A stretch of 64,000 bases of DNA from Pseudomonas sp. (GTDB taxonomy: Bacteria > Pseudomonadota > Gammaproteobacteria > Pseudomonadales > Pseudomonadaceae), in the NCBI RefSeq assembly GCF_017744435.1, contig NZ_JAGIBG010000001.1:1-64000 (forward strand), written 5' to 3'. Shown in pieces: positions 32,076 through 40,629 of this stretch. Within the stretch, counting starts at the first letter, position 1. Each line of letters starts with the position of its first letter. A program made the translations under genes and the position numbers. The notes below the pieces were generated by a model, which saw nothing but the letters and a program-made list of their open reading frames with translations, ran no database searches and was not told the origin of the DNA.

Positions 32076-33356
32076 ATGAACAACCCGCACCCTACCCAGC
32101 AACAGGCCGTGGTCATCGGCGGCGGCATCGTCGGCGTGTGCTGCGCGCTGTACCTGCAGCGCGATGGCCACCGGGTGACCCTGATCGACCCCGCCGCCCC
32201 CGGCGACAGCACCGCCAAGTGGAGCTGCGGGCAGATGGCCGTGAGCGAAGTGATCCCGCTGTCCAAGCCCGGCATCCTGATGAAGATCCCCGGCTGGCTG
32301 CTCGACCAGAAAGGCCCCCTGGCCCTGCGCCCGAGCGCGCTGCCGGGGATCCTGCCGTGGTTCATGCGTTTTCTCGCCTGCGCCCGCCCGGCCAAGATCC
32401 ATGAAATCGCCCAGGACATGGCACGCCTGACCCAGCACGTGTACGACGACTACGCGCCGCTGCTCGACGCCTGCCCGGACAAGACCCTGCTCGGCCAGCG
32501 GCCGATCCTCGAAGTCTTCGACTCCCCCGCCGGCCTCGCCCACGAACGCCCGCACCTGGAACTGCGCAAGCAGCTGGGCTTCCGTTCCGAAGAGCTGGAC
32601 GGTGCCGCTATCGGCGACCTCGAACCGGCGCTGGCCGGCAAGTTTCATCACGGCCTGCTGTTCCCGGACTGGCGCGCCGTCAGCGACACCGAAGGCTTCA
32701 TCGCCGCATTGACCGAGAGCTTCGTCGCCCAGGGCGGCAAGCGCATCCGCCAGCGCGTGCTGAAGATCGAGGAAAACCATGACAAGGCCAGCGGCGTGAC
32801 CCTGGCCGACGGTGCCCGTGTACCCGCCGATCTGCTGGTGGTCGCCGCCGGTACCGGTGCGCGCCCCTTCTTCGACACGCTGGGGGTCAATATTCCGCTG
32901 GCTGGCATTGCCGGTTACCAGGCCGTGCTGCCGCAACCTGGCGTCGAGATTCGCCATTCGGTGATCTACGCCGACGGAGGCTTCTGCTTCGCACCGATGA
33001 CCCGTGGCCTGCAGATCGGCGGCACCATCGAGTTCGCCGGGCCCAATGCCCAACCCAATTTCAGGCGCGCCGAAATCATTCTGGAAAAAGCCCGCCGGGT
33101 GCTGCCGCAACTGCGCACAGAAGGCATGGAATTCGGCGTCGGCTACCGCCCGTTCCTGCCTGACACCAAGCCGGTGATCGACCGTTCGCCACGGCTGCAG
33201 AACACCCTCATGGCGTTCGGCCACGGCCAGCTCGGCCTCACCCTCGGCGCCACCACCGGCCGCCTGATCAGCGACCTGGCTGGCGGCCGCCGCCCGGCCC
33301 AGGACCTCAGCCCCTTCAGCGCCCGACGCTTCGCCCTTATCGGAGGACATGCATGA
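32076..33356 (+). CDS. DadA-type FAD-dependent D-amino-acid (D-hydroxyproline) dehydrogenase
   Basis: 426 residues. An N-terminal FAD site (AVVIGGGIVGVCCALYLQRD, about 10-29) precedes the DadA/DAO body with GLLFPDWRAVSDTEGFIAAL, a VVAAGTGARPF loop and the C-terminal GVGYRPFLPDTKPVIDRS plus MAFGHGQLGLTLG. Members oxidise D-amino or imino acids in the inner membrane, passing electrons to quinones. Given its neighbours, oxidation of cis-4- or cis-3-hydroxy-D-proline to a pyrroline is inferred. Its stop overlaps the next start by four bases (ATGA). Confidence 0.82.
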   Translation: MNNPHPTQQQAVVIGGGIVGVCCALYLQRDGHRVTLIDPAAPGDSTAKWSCGQMAVSEVIPLSKPGILMKIPGWLLDQKGPLALRPSALPGILPWFMRFLACARPAKIHEIAQDMARLTQHVYDDYAPLLDACPDKTLLGQRPILEVFDSPAGLAHERPHLELRKQLGFRSEELDGAAIGDLEPALAGKFHHGLLFPDWRAVSDTEGFIAALTESFVAQGGKRIRQRVLKIEENHDKASGVTLADGARVPADLLVVAAGTGARPFFDTLGVNIPLAGIAGYQAVLPQPGVEIRHSVIYADGGFCFAPMTRGLQIGGTIEFAGPNAQPNFRRAEIILEKARRVLPQLRTEGMEFGVGYRPFLPDTKPVIDRSPRLQNTLMAFGHGQLGLTLGATTGRLISDLAGGRRPAQDLSPFSARRFALIGGHA

Positions 33357-34834
33357 ACCGCTACGACCAGCTGTACATCAACGGCCAATGGACCGCGCCC
33401 ATCAACGGCGGGCGCTTCGACACGATCGACCCGAGCGACGAAACGCTGATCACCCAGGTGGCCGCTGCAACCGCCGAAGACGTCGACGCCGCCGTCGCGG
33501 CTGCTCGCAACGCCTTCGACAACGGCCCCTGGCCACATCTGCCCGGCCACGAGCGCGCCCGTGTGCTGCGCCGTATCGCCGCGCTGATCCGTGAACGCCA
33601 GCAAGCCCTGGCCGAACTCGAAGTGCGCGACAACGGCAAGCCGCTGCCTGAAGCGCTGTGGGACATCGGTGACACCGCAGGTTGCTTCGACTACTACGCG
33701 GAGCTCGCCGAGAAACTGGATGATCAGCGCGAGCAAGGTATCGCCCTGGCGGACGATCGCTTCACTGCACTCGCCCGCATGGAGCCGATCGGCGTGGCAG
33801 GTGCGATCATCCCGTGGAACTTCCCGATGCTGATGGCTGCCTGGAAGGTCGCACCGGCCCTGGCTGCCGGCTGCACGATGGTGCTCAAGCCGTCCGAACT
33901 GACCCCGCTCACCGCCCTGGAACTGGCCCGCATCGCCGATGAAGCCGGCCTGCCAGCGGGCGTGCTGAACGTGGTCACCGGCCTCGGTGCCGACGCCGGC
34001 GCCCCCTTGGCCGAGCACCCGGACGTCGACAAGCTGGCCTTCACCGGCAGCGTGCCCACCGGCAGCCGGATCATGCAGGCGGCGGCCCGTGACATCAAGA
34101 ACATCAGCCTGGAGCTGGGGGGCAAGTCGCCCTTCGTGATCTTTGCCGACAGCGACCTGGACGCGGCGGTGGAGTGGATCCTGTTCGGCATCTTCTGGAA
34201 CCAGGGCGAAGTCTGCTCGGCGACTTCCCGGGTGCTGGTGGAACGTGCGTTGTACGCACCGCTGCTCGCCCGCCTTGAACAGGAGGCGCGCAAGATCACC
34301 CTCGGTAACGGCCTGGAAGATGGCGTGCTGCTCGGGCCGCTGGTCAACCGCGGCCAGTACGACAAGGTGCTGGCCGCCATCGAACGCGGCCGCGAAGAAG
34401 GCGCGCGGCTGGTCTGCGGCGGCGAGCGCCCGGCGCACCTCGACAAGGGCTACTACGTGCAGCCGACCGTGTTCGCCGATGTGCCGGAAGACAGCTGGAT
34501 CTGGAACGAAGAAATCTTTGGCCCGGTGGTCTGCGTGCGGCCCTTCGATAGCGAAGAAGAAGCCGTGCGCTCGGCCAACCGCTCACGTTTCGGCCTGGGT
34601 GCGGCCGTCATGTCCAGGGACCTGCAGCGCTGCGAGCGGGTCGCCCGCAAGTTCCGCGCCGGCATCGTCTGGATCAACTGCTCGCAACCGACCTTTACCG
34701 AGGCCCCCTGGGGCGGTTACAAACACAGCGGTATCGGCCGCGAGCTGGGTGAATGGGGCCTGAACAACTACCTGGAAACCAAGCAGATCACCCGCTACGA
34801 CAGCCAACAGCCCTGGGGCTGGTACATCAAGTGA
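33353..34834 (+). CDS. Aldehyde dehydrogenase, candidate 2-oxoglutarate semialdehyde dehydrogenase
   Basis: 493 residues, full-length NAD(P)-dependent aldehyde dehydrogenase. Catalytic residues are Glu254 (LELGGKSPF) and Cys288 (QGEVCSATSRV). The cofactor site is visible in IIPWNFPMLMAAWKVAPALA and FTGSVPTGSRIM. Overall wording is close to betaine-aldehyde-type dehydrogenases. In the inferred pathway it oxidises 2-oxoglutarate semialdehyde to 2-oxoglutarate. It overlaps the dehydrogenase gene before it and is ten bases from the racemase-type gene after it. Confidence 0.85.
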   Translation: MNRYDQLYINGQWTAPINGGRFDTIDPSDETLITQVAAATAEDVDAAVAAARNAFDNGPWPHLPGHERARVLRRIAALIRERQQALAELEVRDNGKPLPEALWDIGDTAGCFDYYAELAEKLDDQREQGIALADDRFTALARMEPIGVAGAIIPWNFPMLMAAWKVAPALAAGCTMVLKPSELTPLTALELARIADEAGLPAGVLNVVTGLGADAGAPLAEHPDVDKLAFTGSVPTGSRIMQAAARDIKNISLELGGKSPFVIFADSDLDAAVEWILFGIFWNQGEVCSATSRVLVERALYAPLLARLEQEARKITLGNGLEDGVLLGPLVNRGQYDKVLAAIERGREEGARLVCGGERPAHLDKGYYVQPTVFADVPEDSWIWNEEIFGPVVCVRPFDSEEEAVRSANRSRFGLGAAVMSRDLQRCERVARKFRAGIVWINCSQPTFTEAPWGGYKHSGIGRELGEWGLNNYLETKQITRYDSQQPWGWYIK

Positions 34835-34843
34835 GGTAACGCC

Positions 34844-35869
34844 ATGCGTTGGAAACAGACCCTGCAACTGGCCGAAGTGCACTGCGAGGGCGAGATCGGC
34901 AAGGTCATCACTGGCGGCGTGCTGGGCATCCCTGGCGCGACCATGCTCGACAAGATGAACTACATCAACGAAGTCGACGACAGCCTGCGCCGCCTGGTGA
35001 CCCTGGAGCCCCGTGGCTGCCTGCAGATGTCGGTCAACCTGCTGCTGCCGCCGACCCGGCCCGAAGCCCACGCCGGCTTCATCGTGCTGCAGGCCGACAA
35101 GGCCCACCCGATGTCGGGCAGCAACTGCATCTGCGTGGTCACCGCGCTGCTCGAACTGGGCATGGTGCCGATGCAGGAACCGGAAACCACGGTGGTGCTC
35201 GACACCCCCGCCGGCCTGGTCACCGCTCGCGCCCAGTGCGCGGACGGGCGCTGCCTGGGCGTGTCGCTGGACATGGTGCCGGCATTCGTCGAGCACCTGG
35301 ACCTGGCCATCGAGACCGAGGCGTTCGGCACGCTGAAGGTCGATGTGGCCTTCGGCGGCGTTTACTACGCGCTGATCGACGTCGAGCAGACCGGCCTGAC
35401 CATCGCCCCGGAAAACGCCCGCGCCCTGGCCGACGCCGGGGTGGCGCTGAAAGACGTGATCAACCGCCAGCTGAACATCCAGCACCCGCTGCTGCCGTCG
35501 GTCAACGAGGTGGCCTACGTGATGTTCCGCAACCGCCTCGACGGGCGCACCTACCAGACCTGCACCACCCTGCCCCCGGGCCGGGTCGACCGCTCGCCGT
35601 GCGGCACCGGCAGTTCAGCCAACCTCGCCACCCTGGCCGCCCGCGGGCTGGTGCAGGCGGGCGACAGCCTGGTATCACGCTCGACCATCGGCGGGCAGTT
35701 CCAGGTCGAGATGCTGGGCACCACCGAGGTGGCCGGGCGCCCGGCGGTGCTGCCGAGGGTCACCGGGCGCGCCTGGCTGTACGGCCTGCAGCAACTGGGC
35801 GTGGACCCGGACGACCCGCTGGCGGCAGGCTTCATGCTCAGTGATACCTGGGGCGCCGGCCTGCAGTGA
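34844..35869 (+). CDS. Proline racemase superfamily enzyme with a Ser/Cys active-site pair (candidate hydroxyproline 2-epimerase)
   Basis: 341 residues with the two-lobed proline-racemase fold. The first acid/base position, Cys in proline racemase (MCGH), is Ser91 here (HPMSGSN). The second Cys253 is kept in DRSPCGTGSS. Characterised superfamily members split into Cys/Cys hydroxyproline epimerases, Ser/Cys enzymes acting on 3- and 4-hydroxyproline, and Cys/Thr trans-3-hydroxyproline dehydratases, so this should be an epimerase of the Ser/Cys group. It would make the D-isomer used by the DadA-type gene. The gene is terminal but for the regulator. Confidence 0.82.
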   Translation: MRWKQTLQLAEVHCEGEIGKVITGGVLGIPGATMLDKMNYINEVDDSLRRLVTLEPRGCLQMSVNLLLPPTRPEAHAGFIVLQADKAHPMSGSNCICVVTALLELGMVPMQEPETTVVLDTPAGLVTARAQCADGRCLGVSLDMVPAFVEHLDLAIETEAFGTLKVDVAFGGVYYALIDVEQTGLTIAPENARALADAGVALKDVINRQLNIQHPLLPSVNEVAYVMFRNRLDGRTYQTCTTLPPGRVDRSPCGTGSSANLATLAARGLVQAGDSLVSRSTIGGQFQVEMLGTTEVAGRPAVLPRVTGRAWLYGLQQLGVDPDDPLAAGFMLSDTWGAGLQ

Positions 35870-35881
35870 TGAAAACGACCG

Positions 35882-35910
35882 GGGCTGGCCTGTATGATGG
35901 AGGCCAGCCC
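35882..35910 (+). promoter_or_regulatory. Perfect 10-bp hairpin just before the GntR gene
   Basis: GGGCTGGCCT, nine bases, AGGCCAGCCC. It lies between the epimerase stop and the likely GntR start, without a T-run. It could be a translational or mRNA-processing element or a GntR operator. Confidence 0.5.
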
Positions 35911-35922
35911 AACCGAGACCTG

Positions 35923-36630
35923 ATGATGGCCAAAGACACCGAAACCGAAGGCGGCGTGCGCCGTCACAGCGGTCGCTACATCTACGAGGAGCTGCGCAAG
36001 CAGATCCTCACCCTCAAGCTCAAGCCCGGCGTGCAGCTGGACGAGGTTTCGCTGGCCGCGCAGTTCGGTCTGTCGCGCTCACCGGTGCGCGATGCCCTGG
36101 CGCGGCTGATCACCGAAGGCCTGGTGACCATCCTGCCGAACCGCACCACCTTGGTGACGCCGTTCGAGATCGAGGAGTTTCCCAACTACATCTCGGCCCT
36201 GGACCTGATCCAGCGCGCGGTCACCCGCCTGGCGGCGACCCAGCACCGCGAGGAGGACCTGGCCAACATCCGCAAGGCCGATGCCGCCTACCTCAAGGCT
36301 GTCACCGAGGGTGACTTCCAGGCCATGTCGGAGCTGAACAAGGCCTTCCACATGGCCATCGCCCAGGCCGGGCGCAACCCGTACTTCATCAATTACTACG
36401 AACGCCTGCTCGGTGAAGGGCAACGTTTGCTGCACCTGCATTTCGACCACATTGTCAGTTCCGCCAGCAGCCATCGGCTGGGGCGCGACCATGAAGAGAT
36501 GATCGAGGCGATTGCCGCACGCGATGCCGATGCGGCAGAGAACGCGGCGCATGAACACACCATGCTGTTCCAGCGGCGGTTCCTCGACTACATGCAGCAG
36601 AACCTGACCGCGCGGATGGCGGTGTCCTGA
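35923..36630 (+). CDS. GntR-family regulator (FCD/VanR subfamily)
   Basis: About 235 residues. The winged HTH is at about 15-75 (IYEELRKQILTLKLKPGVQL, SLAAQFGLSRSPVRDALARL). An FCD all-helical sensor domain follows (AVTRLAATQHREEDLANIRK, NKAFHMAIAQAGRNPYFINY) with the His/Asp ligands of metal- and acid-binding FCD proteins. It probably controls the importer-hydroxyproline operon in which it is last. The start is uncertain: a GTG at 35866 overlaps the previous stop, but it would place the perfect hairpin inside the coding region. ATG codons at 35923 and 35926 fit the family N-terminus better. Confidence 0.85.
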   Translation: MMAKDTETEGGVRRHSGRYIYEELRKQILTLKLKPGVQLDEVSLAAQFGLSRSPVRDALARLITEGLVTILPNRTTLVTPFEIEEFPNYISALDLIQRAVTRLAATQHREEDLANIRKADAAYLKAVTEGDFQAMSELNKAFHMAIAQAGRNPYFINYYERLLGEGQRLLHLHFDHIVSSASSHRLGRDHEEMIEAIAARDADAAENAAHEHTMLFQRRFLDYMQQNLTARMAVS

Positions 36631-36642
36631 GTTTTCCTGCTC

Positions 36643-36738
36643 CGGCCCTTTCGCGGGCACGCCCGCTCCCACAGGTATATCACTCGCTTCAAGCCTGAGG
36701 TGATCCTGTGGGAGCGGGCTTGCCCGCGAAAGGGCCGG
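36643..36738. repeat. Pair of inverted REP elements
   Basis: CCGGCCCTTTCGCGGGCACG and the inverted copy ending GCCCGCGAAAGGGCCGG flank about 30 bases; positioned between convergent gene ends. Confidence 0.9.
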
Positions 36739-36763
36739 CAAGTCAGTCGCGATAGTCCGACGC

Positions 36764-37807
36764 CTATTTGCTGGCCCAGGCATTGAAGCGCTGTTCCAGC
36801 TCTTCGCCATGGTCGACCCAGAACTCCACATTCATCGCCAAGGCTCCCTGCAGGTTCTCCGGCGAGGTCGGCACCCAACTGGCCAGCGCTGGGTCAAGCT
36901 TGGCCGCCGCCTGGGTATTGGTCGGCCCATAAGGGATCTGCTCGACGTATCGCACCTGGGTATCCGGCTGGTTGGCATAGCTGATCAGGCGCTTGGCCTG
37001 TTCGACATGTTTCGAGCCCTTGATGATCGCCCAGTAATCCATGCCATACAGGCTACCGGGCCACACCACCGCCAGCGGGCTGCCTTGCTGGGCGGCCACG
37101 GCGATCCGGCCGCTGTAGGTCGAGGTCATCACCACGTCGCCTGCGGTCAGCCACTGCGCCGGTTGCGCGCCGGCATCCCACCACTGGATGTACGGCTTGA
37201 GTTCGGTGAGCTTGGCAAAGGCACGCTCGACACCCGCCGGGGTCGACAAGACCTTGTACACGTCCTCGACCTTGACCCCGTCGGCCAGCAAGGCGAACTC
37301 CAGGTTGTACACCGCACGCTTGCGCAGGCCGCGCTTGCCCGGGTACTTCTGCACGTTCCAGAAATCAGCCCACGAGGTCGGCGCCTGGGCCAGCTTGTCG
37401 CGGTCGTAGGCGATCGCCACGCTCCACACCAGCGCCGCAGAACCACAGTCCTGGGCAGCCGCAGGGATCAGTTCGGCGGCATGCCCCAGGCGCTGCCAGT
37501 CGAGGTGCTCGTAGATGCCCTCGTCACAGCCGCGCATCAGGTCCGGCCCCTCGATCTGCACCACGTCCCAGTCGACATTGCCGGTATCGGCCATCACCTG
37601 GATACGCGCCATCTCGCCGTTGTATTCGCTCTGGATCAACTGGCTGCCGTCCTGGGCGCTGAAAGGCTGGAAGATCGCCACATCCTGGGCTTTCTGACCG
37701 GCGCCGCCATAGCCGACCACGACCATCTGCGGCGCCGCTTGCGCACTGCTCAGGCCTAGGGCCAACAGCGCTGCGCAAAGGCCGGTACTGCGAGGAAATG
37801 CCTGCAT
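36764..37807 (-). CDS. Orphan ABC transporter substrate-binding protein (PotD/PotF-like)
   Basis: 347 residues. A signal peptide (GLCAALLALGLSSAQAAP) precedes a class D binding protein of the spermidine/putrescine type: MVVVGYGGAGQKAQDVAIFQ at the N-terminus, then TSWADFWNVQKYPGKRGLRK and a typical GDVVMTSTYSGRIAVAAQQG. It has no permease or ATPase genes beside it, so it must borrow them or act as a sensor. It is divergent from the flavin oxidoreductase gene, with 188 bases between, and may deliver that enzyme's substrate. Confidence 0.85.
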   Translation of the reverse strand: MQAFPRSTGLCAALLALGLSSAQAAPQMVVVGYGGAGQKAQDVAIFQPFSAQDGSQLIQSEYNGEMARIQVMADTGNVDWDVVQIEGPDLMRGCDEGIYEHLDWQRLGHAAELIPAAAQDCGSAALVWSVAIAYDRDKLAQAPTSWADFWNVQKYPGKRGLRKRAVYNLEFALLADGVKVEDVYKVLSTPAGVERAFAKLTELKPYIQWWDAGAQPAQWLTAGDVVMTSTYSGRIAVAAQQGSPLAVVWPGSLYGMDYWAIIKGSKHVEQAKRLISYANQPDTQVRYVEQIPYGPTNTQAAAKLDPALASWVPTSPENLQGALAMNVEFWVDHGEELEQRFNAWASK

Positions 37808-37914
37808 CGAGTTGCCTCCTGTCGGTACCTTCCAGCATCAGCTCGAAGGCCCGTTTCTTGTTGTAGTGAGGTCACGCGCCACTGCCGTGGCTGGGAAAAA
37901 GCTAGTCGCGCGCA

Positions 37915-37941
37915 AGTAAAAAAACAAGTTGATTTTTTACT
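37915..37941. promoter_or_regulatory. 27-bp perfect-arm inverted repeat in the divergent promoter region
   Basis: AGTAAAAAA (37915-37923), a nine-base spacer, TTTTTTACT (37933-37941). It sits between the divergent binding-protein and flavin-oxidoreductase genes, 55 bases before the latter, and is a likely operator for the XRE-cupin or GlxA-type regulator encoded downstream. Confidence 0.6.
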
Positions 37942-37960
37942 GAAGCTACACTTTCATGAG

Positions 37961-37971
37961 AAAAACAAGAA
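37961..37971 (+). promoter_or_regulatory. Overlapping AAnAAnAA (Hfq/Crc-type) motifs before the flavin oxidoreductase gene
   Basis: AAAAACAA and AACAAGAA overlap in the stretch AAAAACAAGAAC, 25-35 bases before the ATG at 37996. Confidence 0.45.
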
Positions 37972-37995
37972 CGACACCGTACCGGAGCTGCCCGC

Positions 37996-39948
37996 ATGAC
38001 GACCGCCTTCGCCCACCTGTTCGAGCCCCTGCAGATCCGCGGCAAACGCCTGAAGAACCGCATCATGTCCACCGGCCACGACACCTGCCTGCCCACCGAC
38101 AACCTGGTCAACGACAAGCTCATCGCCTACCAGCGCGCCCGCGCCGCCGGCGGTGTCGGCCTGATCGTGCTGCAGGTGGCCGGGGTGCATGACAGTGCCC
38201 GCTACACCTCGCACGTGCTGATGGCCACCGACGATGCCTGCATCGACGGCTACCGGCGTTTGGCCGAAGCCTGCCACGCCCACGGCACGGTGGTGCTGTC
38301 GCAGCTGTTTCACCCGGGCCGGGAGATCATGGAGTCGGCGGACGGCCTGCTGGCGGTGGCCTACTCGGCCTCATCGGTGCCCAACGAGCGCTTCCGGGTC
38401 ATGCCACGGGCGCTGGACCAGGCGATGATCGACGAGATCGTCCAGGGCTATGCCAGCGCCGCCCGGCGCCTGCACCAGGCCGGCCTGGACGGTGTCGAGG
38501 TGGTGGCCAGCCATGGCTACCTGCCGGCGCAGTTCCTCAACCCGCGGGTCAACCAGCGCACCGACGGCTACAACGGCGACCTCGAACAGCGCCTGCGCTT
38601 TCTCCGCGAGGTGCTGGCAGCGGTCAGGGCGGCCACCGACGAGCAGTTCATCGTCGGCCTGCGCATCAGCGCCGACGAGCGCGACAGCGAGGGCCTGAGC
38701 GAAGACGAATCCCTCGCCGCCGCCCAGGCCCTGCAAGACCAGGTCGACTACCTGCACATCGTCGCCGGCACCTCGGCGTCGCTGGGCGGCGCCGTGCATA
38801 TCGTGCCGCCCATGGCCATCGCCCCGGCCTACCTGGCGCGCGAGGCCGGCACCTTCAAGCAGCACCTGGACATCCCGCTGTTCGTCACCGGGCGCATCAA
38901 CCAGCCGCAGGAAGCCGAACTGATCCTGGCGCGTGGCCAGGCCGATGTATGCGGCATGACCCGGGCACTGATCTGCGACCCGCAGATGCCGGCCAAGACC
39001 GAGCGCGGCCAGGTCGAAAACGTGCGCGCCTGCATTGCCTGCAACCAGGCTTGCATCGGCCATTTCCACCGAGGGCTGCCGATCTCCTGTATCCAGCACC
39101 CGGAAACCGGCCGCGAACTGCAGTACGAAACCCCGGCCCCCGCTACCGCGCGCAAACGCATTCTGGTGGCAGGTGGCGGCCCCGCCGGCATGAAGGCCGC
39201 AGCCGTTGCCGCCGCCCGTGGCCATGACGTCACGCTGTACGAAGCCAGTACACAACTCGGCGGCCAGATACAGCTCGCCCAGCTGCTGCCCCGGCGCAGT
39301 GAGTTCGGTGGTGCCAGCACCAACCTGCAGCGGGAAATGGAACTGGCAGGTGTACACGTAGTACGTAATACACGAGTGGACCGCACCCTGGTCGAACGCG
39401 AGTGCCCCGACCTGGTGATTGCCGCCACTGGCGCCACGCCCTACTGGCCATCGTTCGAACGTAGCGGCGAGCTGCAGGTGGTGGATGCCTGGCAGGTCCT
39501 GCGCAATGAGGCCACCCTCGGCCGCTCGGTACTGGTGATCGACTGGCGCTGCGACTGGATCGGCCCCGGTATCGCCGAGCGCCTGGTCCGCGACGGCCAC
39601 CAGGTGCAACTGGCGGTGAACGGCACCCACTGCGGCGAAACCCTGCCGCTATACGTACGCGACCAGCTGGCTGGCGAGCTGCACCGCCTGGGCATCCCGA
39701 TCACGCCCTATGCCCGCCTGTACGGCTGCGACGACAACACCGTCTACCTGCAGCACACCGCCAGCGGCGAACCGATGATCTTCGAAGGTATCGACACCCT
39801 GGTGCTGTGCCTTGGTCACCAACCTCAGGACACCCTGGCCGCCGAACTGGCAGGCCTGGTGGAGGTGCGACGCATCGGTGACTGCCTGGCCCCGCGCACG
39901 GTCGAGGAGGCGATCCATGAAGGCCTGACAGTTGCCTGGGCGCTCTGA
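37996..39948 (+). CDS. NADH:flavin oxidoreductase of the 2,4-dienoyl-CoA reductase / demethylase type
   Basis: 650 residues in three parts: an old-yellow-enzyme FMN barrel (about 1-330; DGVEVVASHGYLPAQFLNPR is the FMN/substrate motif), a [4Fe-4S] site with Cys346, Cys349, Cys353 and Cys365 in the spacing of 2,4-dienoyl-CoA reductase, and a C-terminal FAD/NAD domain (ILVAGGGPAGMKAAAVAAAR). Relatives demethylate dimethylglycine, stachydrine or histamine-type N-methyl compounds, or reduce enoyl-CoAs. The neighbouring PotF-like binding protein and GlxA-type regulator favour a nitrogenous substrate. The exact one is not known. Confidence 0.85.
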   Translation: MTTAFAHLFEPLQIRGKRLKNRIMSTGHDTCLPTDNLVNDKLIAYQRARAAGGVGLIVLQVAGVHDSARYTSHVLMATDDACIDGYRRLAEACHAHGTVVLSQLFHPGREIMESADGLLAVAYSASSVPNERFRVMPRALDQAMIDEIVQGYASAARRLHQAGLDGVEVVASHGYLPAQFLNPRVNQRTDGYNGDLEQRLRFLREVLAAVRAATDEQFIVGLRISADERDSEGLSEDESLAAAQALQDQVDYLHIVAGTSASLGGAVHIVPPMAIAPAYLAREAGTFKQHLDIPLFVTGRINQPQEAELILARGQADVCGMTRALICDPQMPAKTERGQVENVRACIACNQACIGHFHRGLPISCIQHPETGRELQYETPAPATARKRILVAGGGPAGMKAAAVAAARGHDVTLYEASTQLGGQIQLAQLLPRRSEFGGASTNLQREMELAGVHVVRNTRVDRTLVERECPDLVIAATGATPYWPSFERSGELQVVDAWQVLRNEATLGRSVLVIDWRCDWIGPGIAERLVRDGHQVQLAVNGTHCGETLPLYVRDQLAGELHRLGIPITPYARLYGCDDNTVYLQHTASGEPMIFEGIDTLVLCLGHQPQDTLAAELAGLVEVRRIGDCLAPRTVEEAIHEGLTVAWAL

Positions 39949-39987
39949 GCCTGTCCATACTGCGGCTTTCCCGATGGACCGAAGCAC

Positions 39988-40590
39988 ATGAGCCAGCAAC
40001 CCCAGTTCCCGCCCGCCGCCGAAGACGGCGGCAGCGCGCCGCAGTTCCTCGGTGGCCGCATCCGCGGCCTGCGCAAGCGCCGCGGCATGACTCTGGCGGA
40101 GCTGGCGGCGCACAGCGAGCTGACCGCCGGCTACATCAGCCAGCTGGAACGCAACCTGTCGTACCCGTCGATCCCGGCGCTGTTCAATATCGCCCGCAGC
40201 CTCGGCGTGACCATCCAGTGGTTCTTCGCCAGCGAAGCCACCACCGCCCCCGAAGACCAGGGTTACGTGGTGCGGCGCAACAGCCGGCTGAGCGTGCATT
40301 ACGAGGACGGCATCGTCGACCAGTTGCTCACCCCGCAGCCCAACCGCCAGTTGGAGATGCTGCACTCGCGCTTTCCGCCGGGCACCTACAGCCAGCAGAG
40401 CTACAGCCATGAAGGTGACGAAGCGGGTTATGTACTCTCGGGCAGTTTCGAGGTGTGGGTGGGCGAGCGCCACTTCCTGCTGGGCGAAGGCGACAGCTTC
40501 AGTTTCTCCAGCCAGGAGCCGCACCGCTATGGCAACCCTGGCGAGGTGGACGCCGTGATCATCTGGGTGATCACCCCGCCGACATTCTGA
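39988..40590 (+). CDS. XRE-family regulator with cupin domain
   Basis: 200 residues. After about 20 disordered residues an XRE helix-turn-helix follows (RIRGLRKRRGMTLAELAAHS, TAGYISQLERNLSYPSIPAL), then a C-terminal cupin_2 domain (about 110-195; YSHEGDEAGYVLSGSFEVWV, GDSFSFSSQEPHRYGNPG). It starts 39 bases after the flavin-oxidoreductase gene and most likely controls that gene and the divergent binding protein, with the small ligand sensed by the cupin. Confidence 0.88.
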   Translation: MSQQPQFPPAAEDGGSAPQFLGGRIRGLRKRRGMTLAELAAHSELTAGYISQLERNLSYPSIPALFNIARSLGVTIQWFFASEATTAPEDQGYVVRRNSRLSVHYEDGIVDQLLTPQPNRQLEMLHSRFPPGTYSQQSYSHEGDEAGYVLSGSFEVWVGERHFLLGEGDSFSFSSQEPHRYGNPGEVDAVIIWVITPPTF

Positions 40591-40629
40591 ATCCGAGGAT
40601 TCCATCACTGCCAGGCGACGCCCGACACG

